Position numbers and translations under genes: made by a program. Below, one piece after another: positions 59,887 to 64,000 of a stretch of 64,000 nt of DNA. Origin of the DNA: Euphorbia lathyris (taxonomy: Eukaryota; Streptophyta; Magnoliopsida; Malpighiales; Euphorbiaceae). The stretch is taken from assembly GCF_963576675.1 (NCBI RefSeq), contig NC_088910.1, positions 30,258,531 to 30,322,530 of the forward strand, written 5' to 3'. The notes under the pieces were generated by a model, which saw nothing but the letters and a program-made list of their open reading frames with translations, had not been told where the DNA came from and made no database searches. Each line of letters begins with the position of its first letter. Within the stretch, counting starts at the first letter, position 1.

Positions 59887-60261
59887 GTGCATAAATGAAG
59901 TAGCGAAAATAAAATTTATGTACAAAAGAAGTTTTATTAAATATTTTCTCTTTTTAAGATAATAGAGAAAAGAATCCTGTAGGATTTTTGGAATTTGAAT
60001 TCCTTAGAACTCTCCATCTTGACCTGTCTACAACTCTTCTTCCTCTTTTGTTATTCTTTTTTTTTTTGTTTCTGCCATTTTCTTTCCTGAAGCTCAGCAA
60101 GCATTCAGAATCAAGTTTTCAATCTTCCAAATATGGGTATGCGAACTATTTTTCTTTTCTATTTTCTTTCTTTTTCTTTTGCTTTTGTGTATGTAGAATC
60201 ATATTCATTGAAAAAGCTGATAAATTGAATTGGAATTAAACATAAGAATTTTAGAGCTACC

Positions 60262-61773
60262 ATGTGTGAATGTGATTGTGTTGCTGAAATTTTGTGTCTG
60301 TCTGTCTCAGCTGCGTGTTCATATTCTGACACCATTCACGCTGATTCTCGCTTAGGCATAACACTTGGCTTGCAGGAGGTAATTTTCAATGAACTTTGCA
60401 ATTTTCTGATCATGTATTTGAAGGTAGCATCCATAGGCTTAATTGATCGTGTTCATACTTCAATTTCAGGATAGTGTCTTTACTATTAGCCCTGTTGCTG
60501 CGAGTAATTCCCCTTTACCCCCATATCCCATGAGCAGTTCTACCGAATTGGCCCTCCATAGAAAAACTCATCAATTCCCTGTAAGTAAGAAAGGACTGAT
60601 ATTTCCTCGCTGTTACATTGGATGGAATGACCTTGTAGATCGCCTAGAGCCGAGATATGCGAGTGTTTGGAACCAAGTTGGCATTAGGGATTTTATTCGT
60701 CTGACCCGTCATGAAATTACTCCTTGTGTGAATGTACTGGAGGGGGTGCTGAATTATTGGTCGCCGGTATGTAATTCGTTGATCCTTCCGCTGGGTCCCA
60801 TGTCTATCACCTTACGTGATGTAGTGGCTTTGACGGGGTTGCCTATTATCGGAGAGGAGGTCCCGAGTTGTGTTGAGTCAAATGCGTTTCCTGAAGTGAA
60901 GGCTATCTTATCCAAAGAGGCCGGGACTTATGTCCAAATGATCAGAAGGAAATTGGACAAGAGGGAATTGGATGATGAGGATCATGTGCATTTTCTGTGG
61001 ATGATGCTTAGCAATTATATTTTTGAGCCGTTAGGCCTCAGACCTACTGCAGAAATATTGGTCATTGCTAAGGCTCTGGCTTCGGGCCGTCGTTTAGCTC
61101 TTGGCACCATGTTGTTGGCCTCAACATTCCACCGTCTAGCACTTACTGTTGAGGATAGACCATTCATAAAACCTAGAGGTGGTTTGTGGCTGCTGCAGCT
61201 GTGGCTTTTTATTTATTTCCCTCATCTGGCCACCACCTCGTCAATGGAGACTTCGGGACATCTTGGCGTGGACCTTTGCTACAGCTCTTCGAGTTTGGCT
61301 GTTAGTGTAGTTGTGAGATTTCTTCGTACTTTGGTGCCATCTACTCGTAACAAGCTGTTTCTTTTTTGGGAAAAAGATAACTCGTGTCTACCATCTTGGG
61401 CTCTCTCTTACTTGTCCGCTGCCCCCCATGAAGGTGCTGAATGGTGGATGACGGTATGTGCGACACGTCGGTTACACCATGGAGTGAACCGAACTAGAAT
61501 CTCTCGCTCATCAAACCCTAGTTTGACCTTATATGCACCCTGTCTTTGGGCACGTCAGTTAGGCTTTTTCCAATCTATCCCGGGGCAACTCCCATTTCCT
61601 ACCCCTTCACAGCGGTGTGGGGCTAGTGATGAAGATATAGCGGCTGCGGTTCTGGATGCGGGATATGATCAGGGGCCACTTCTGCTTGGATCGGATCAAC
61701 CTTCGTTTGATGCTTGGTGGGAGACTGTTTTTCAGCATTGTATCCCTCCTGTGGGTAAGCTCTTTTATTTATT

Positions 61774-61823
<50 letters not shown>

Positions 61824-63002
61824 TAGACTCAAGCGGTAGCTCAGGGAAAGACAACAATCCGAATTTCCTAGCTCCGAATGAGCTTGACGCCAACGACAAG
61901 GGGAAAGGAAAGGCAATCATGATGGATGAAGGAGAGCGGGTGGCTATTGCTGCGGGGCCTTCCGCGAGACAAATGGAAGAAGAAGACGACTCCGACGAGG
62001 GCCTATACTTCGGTTTTGAGGATGAGACGCTGGATCAACTGGGGGCACGTTGGAACTTGACGTCTTCGCTCGACACTTTGTCTCTTGACGAGGATTCGAC
62101 TGAGGTGGCTATGACTCCATTGCAACTTCCGGCACGAACCCATCTTCCTTCCGCGTCTTCTCTGAACCGACTGGTCCTTGCGCCATTGTCTCAGGTTTGT
62201 GTGATCTTGCTAATCTGTTACTTATGAGTCCTGCTTGAGATAAATTGTTTAGATTGATTGAATTGCTGAAATCTGGCAGGAATCAGCTCTTGTGCGTCCT
62301 TTGTTGGTCCCTATCGGTCTTAAAGCTGATAATCCTTTTGCCGGTTTGGATTTTTCGTTTTTGAAAGGACCGTCTACTGCTGCAGCTGACTCATCCTTGC
62401 CTAGTGATGACTCGTTGAGTGACGCTCGTGCCAATCTTAGCAAGCTTGTTGCTTCTCCTCTTGATTCCTGGACTCCCACCCGTATTGCAAGGGCAATGAC
62501 TGATTTTGATCTAATGATGGGTACGTGTGCTCATCCTTTCAAGACTTAGCCGTTGAAATCCGCCAAGAACCATGTGTTGTTTTGCTATCAGTCCTATGTT
62601 ACTGAGAAAAACGTGGCAGCGGGTCTTGCAGCTCGGGTTAGATCAAACATGGCGGAGCTCGAGTCCTATAGCAAGAAATTTAATGCTTTGGTTGACGCTG
62701 AAGAAGCGGATAGGCAACGGTTAGCCAAAACCGCAGCTGTAGAGGAGCGTCTTTTAGTGTTGGAGAAGGAGGTGGCTGAAGCTCGAGCGTCTAAAGCGGA
62801 AATGGTTAGAGCGAGTTCCGGGTTTAGAGCTTGTTTCCCGCGGATGGAGGAAGAGCTGGCCCGTGAGAAAGATCGATTGGCCAATCATTATGATGAGATG
62901 CTGGCATGGCACCGACAGAGCGAGCAACACAAAGAGGCTGCCTCCAAACTTTGTGAATCTTGGGCAAAATACCCAAAGCCTGATTTTTGTTTGTTTCCGT
63001 GA
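60262..63002 (+). pseudogene. Plant mobile domain (PMD) protein, antisense in gypsy element
   Basis: Probable exons are 60262-60378 (tentative), 60470-61754, 61827-62194 and 62280-63002, with GT-AG introns and phase kept. If the first exon is not used, the start would be the ATG at 60530. Residues after HRKTHQFPVS form a PMD/aminotransferase-like domain: LEPRYASVW, GPMSITLRDVVALTGLPI and FLWMMLSNYI. An acidic Ser-rich middle with KGKGKA follows, then a coiled-coil C-terminus (EERLLVLEKEVAEARASK). TAG at 62547-62549 interrupts it once, and the same frame continues to TGA at 63000-63002. PMD proteins occur in host genes (MAIN type) and in transposable elements. Their biochemical role is unclear. 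The gene is antisense to the gypsy pol and lies between pol and the 3' LTR. Confidence 0.82.
61777..61819. repeat. (TA)n microsatellite in PMD intron
   Basis: About 20 TA units lie in the 72-bp intron 61755-61826. Reading through it gives an artificial Ile-Tyr run. Confidence 0.95.
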
Positions 63003-63239
63003 GGTATGTTCACGGGTTGCCCGTACTTTCCCTCTTTGTTTTGAGTTTGTACGTTCATTCTTTTATTTATTTATTTGTGTAGCACAAATGGACATTATTT
63101 TGTGAGTTGATTGCCGCTTGAACGTTTGCTAGGTCATCTATATTTTTTTTTATTTGTGGTCATGGCACACTTATTCTTTTATTGATGAACATTTATAGTA
63201 CTTGCGAAGACAATATACAAATGCTTTGAAAAATTGTAA

Positions 63240-63690
63240 ATGCCCAGAAAAAGAGCGCATACGCCCTGCATGTACCTGGATACGCCCCGCGTATTTGTGC
63301 TCCTGACCCTGAAGCGCTTTCTCGATGATGAATACGCGTGGCGTATTTGGTTTTACGTCCCGCGTATTCTCGCTCCTGGAGTACATCTTCTATGCACGTC
63401 CGATACATGTCCTGCGTCTTTGGGGCACGCCCCGCGTATGAGAATGCACGCCCCGCGTATTCGTGCTCTTGGAGCTGTCTTTTACACACGTCTGGTTTAC
63501 GCCCCGCGTATTGTCACACACGCCCCGCGTATTTGAGCTTCTGATCTTGGAGCATCTAAAGAAGAAATTTACGCGTGGCGTCTTTGGTATTACGCCGCGC
63601 GTAAATGAGCCTCTGGGGTGTGACTTTCGTGCGTGCCTGAGTCACGCCCTGCGTGAAATAAAGACGCCCCGCGTATTTGGCTTTTTGAGC
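63240..63690. repeat. Second TACGCCCCGCGTA motif array (internal)
   Basis: It has the same motif and higher-order spacing as the array at 59430-59745: ACGCCCCGCGTA, CGCGTGGCGTATTTGG and ACGTCCCGCGTA repeat about a dozen times between the PMD gene's stop and the end of pol. Open frames across it are repeat artefacts. Confidence 0.88.
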
Positions 63691-63749
63691 TGTCCTTCAG
63701 GATGTGCTTCCTTTACGCCTTGTTGGCTGGCTAATTTGCACGTTATACA

Positions 63750-64000
63750 TCACGTGTTGTGCGTGACGCTCCCATCGGTTCCTGTGTTAATTACGTCCCA
63801 CATACTTTGGAAATATTTCTTCAAGTATTTGCCGTTAATGTATCTCTTGTGTGGTTCTCCGCCCAAGCTCTTCAACCAATACGCGTTCCCGGGAAGCACC
63901 TTGTGGATTTGAAATGGTCCTTCCCAGTTGGGCGACCACTTCCCAAGCTCACGATCCTTCGTCCCGATTGGTAGAATTAGCTTCCACACTAGCTCGCCTT
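63750..64000 (-). CDS. gypsy pol, integrase C-terminal end (partial)
   Basis: The frame is open from the right edge to the stop at 63750. It shows the C-terminal end of a Ty3/gypsy integrase: GKWSPNWEGPF (the conserved GPF/Y-type motif), GNAYWL and KRYINGKYLKKYF. The rest of pol lies outside the window. It ends about 60 bases from the CpG-rich array. Confidence 0.9.
   Translation of the reverse strand, partial: GELVWKLILPIGTKDRELGKWSPNWEGPFQIHKVLPGNAYWLKSLGGEPHKRYINGKYLKKYFQSMWDVINTGTDGSVTHNT

Larger units (their letters stand above)
58001..64000 (-). mobile_element. Ty3/gypsy element (Tat-like), 3' part
   Basis: Minus-strand element running off the right edge: the end of pol (integrase C-terminus) at 63750-64000, then a 3.9-kb region with an antisense plant-mobile-domain gene, a purine tract at 59871-59886 and a 3' LTR at 58001-59870. 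A long pol-to-LTR region with an extra antisense gene is known for Tat-lineage gypsy elements. The lineage call is inferred from this layout. Confidence 0.78.

Noticed and set aside
59977..60239. Hydrophobic 80-codon frame before the PMD gene
   Set aside because: A T-rich tract that mimics a membrane segment, with no coding evidence.
61755..61826. Ile-Tyr repeat segment in the PMD protein
   Set aside because: It is the TA microsatellite of a GT-AG intron. Splicing it out keeps the frame.
62519..62549. A 31-base intron removing the premature stop in the PMD gene
   Set aside because: GT and AG are present, but plant introns are normally at least about 60-70 bases, so a true nonsense codon is more likely.
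63193..63544. Several overlapping Arg/Ala-rich open frames
   Set aside because: Caused by the TACGCCCCGCGTA array, which lacks stop codons in several frames.

Overview
The window is nuclear DNA of a eudicot plant and most of it is transposable-element sequence. It is AT-rich, its one host gene has plant GT-AG introns, and it carries plant-type Ty1/copia, Ty3/gypsy, L1 and RTE LINEs, a tRNA-derived SINE, a TRIM, Mutator-like (MULE) and hAT-like DNA transposons, and many MITEs or foldbacks. The host gene's protein resembles rosid TPPA-type proteins as I know the family, but the species cannot be fixed from the sequence alone. I see no rRNA, tRNA or CRISPR features.

Layout. 1-7104: minus-strand Ty1/copia element running off the left edge (gag-pol, PBS, 1.8-kb LTR), with a 169-bp solo-LTR-like insert in gag. 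8201-8991: 3' end of a second copia on the plus strand. 9017-9170: SINE with an 11-bp target duplication. 9227-11355: three tandem ~0.71-kb units ending just before a TATA-like motif. 11741-12530: 3' fragment of a LINE (RNase H). 12837-13421: near-perfect 585-bp foldback. 14481-21231: a 6.75-kb MULE with a perfect 9-bp target duplication. It carries a broken mudrA-type transposase on the minus strand and, convergent with it, an apparently intact two-exon GRF zinc-finger / coiled-coil / tail-anchor gene. A smaller MULE-MITE is nested in that gene's intron.

22991-25080 (mRNA to about 26510), minus strand: the only clear host gene, an intact 11-coding-exon trehalose-6-phosphate phosphatase. 27250-28035: TIR element filled with CpG-rich palindromic repeats. 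28484-33848: decayed near-full-length L1-type LINE. 34921-37527: foldback and MITE. 37764-38778: 5'-truncated RTE LINE with a 16-bp target duplication.

39120-45558: hAT-like MITE split by a young copia element (39269-45161, one LTR mismatch). 45599-50522: a second young copia (two LTR mismatches). Both gag-pol genes are killed by premature stops. 50528-57915: a MITE cluster, a complete 296-bp TRIM, minisatellites and a degraded unrecognised coding fragment. 58001-64000: 3' part of a minus-strand Ty3/gypsy element of Tat-like organisation. It has a 1.87-kb LTR, an antisense plant-mobile-domain (PMD) gene between LTR and pol, and two arrays of a TACGCCCCGCGTA motif.

The strongest candidates for a little-described system are the convergent two-gene MULE with the GRF tail-anchored protein and the Tat-like element with its antisense PMD gene and CpG-rich arrays.
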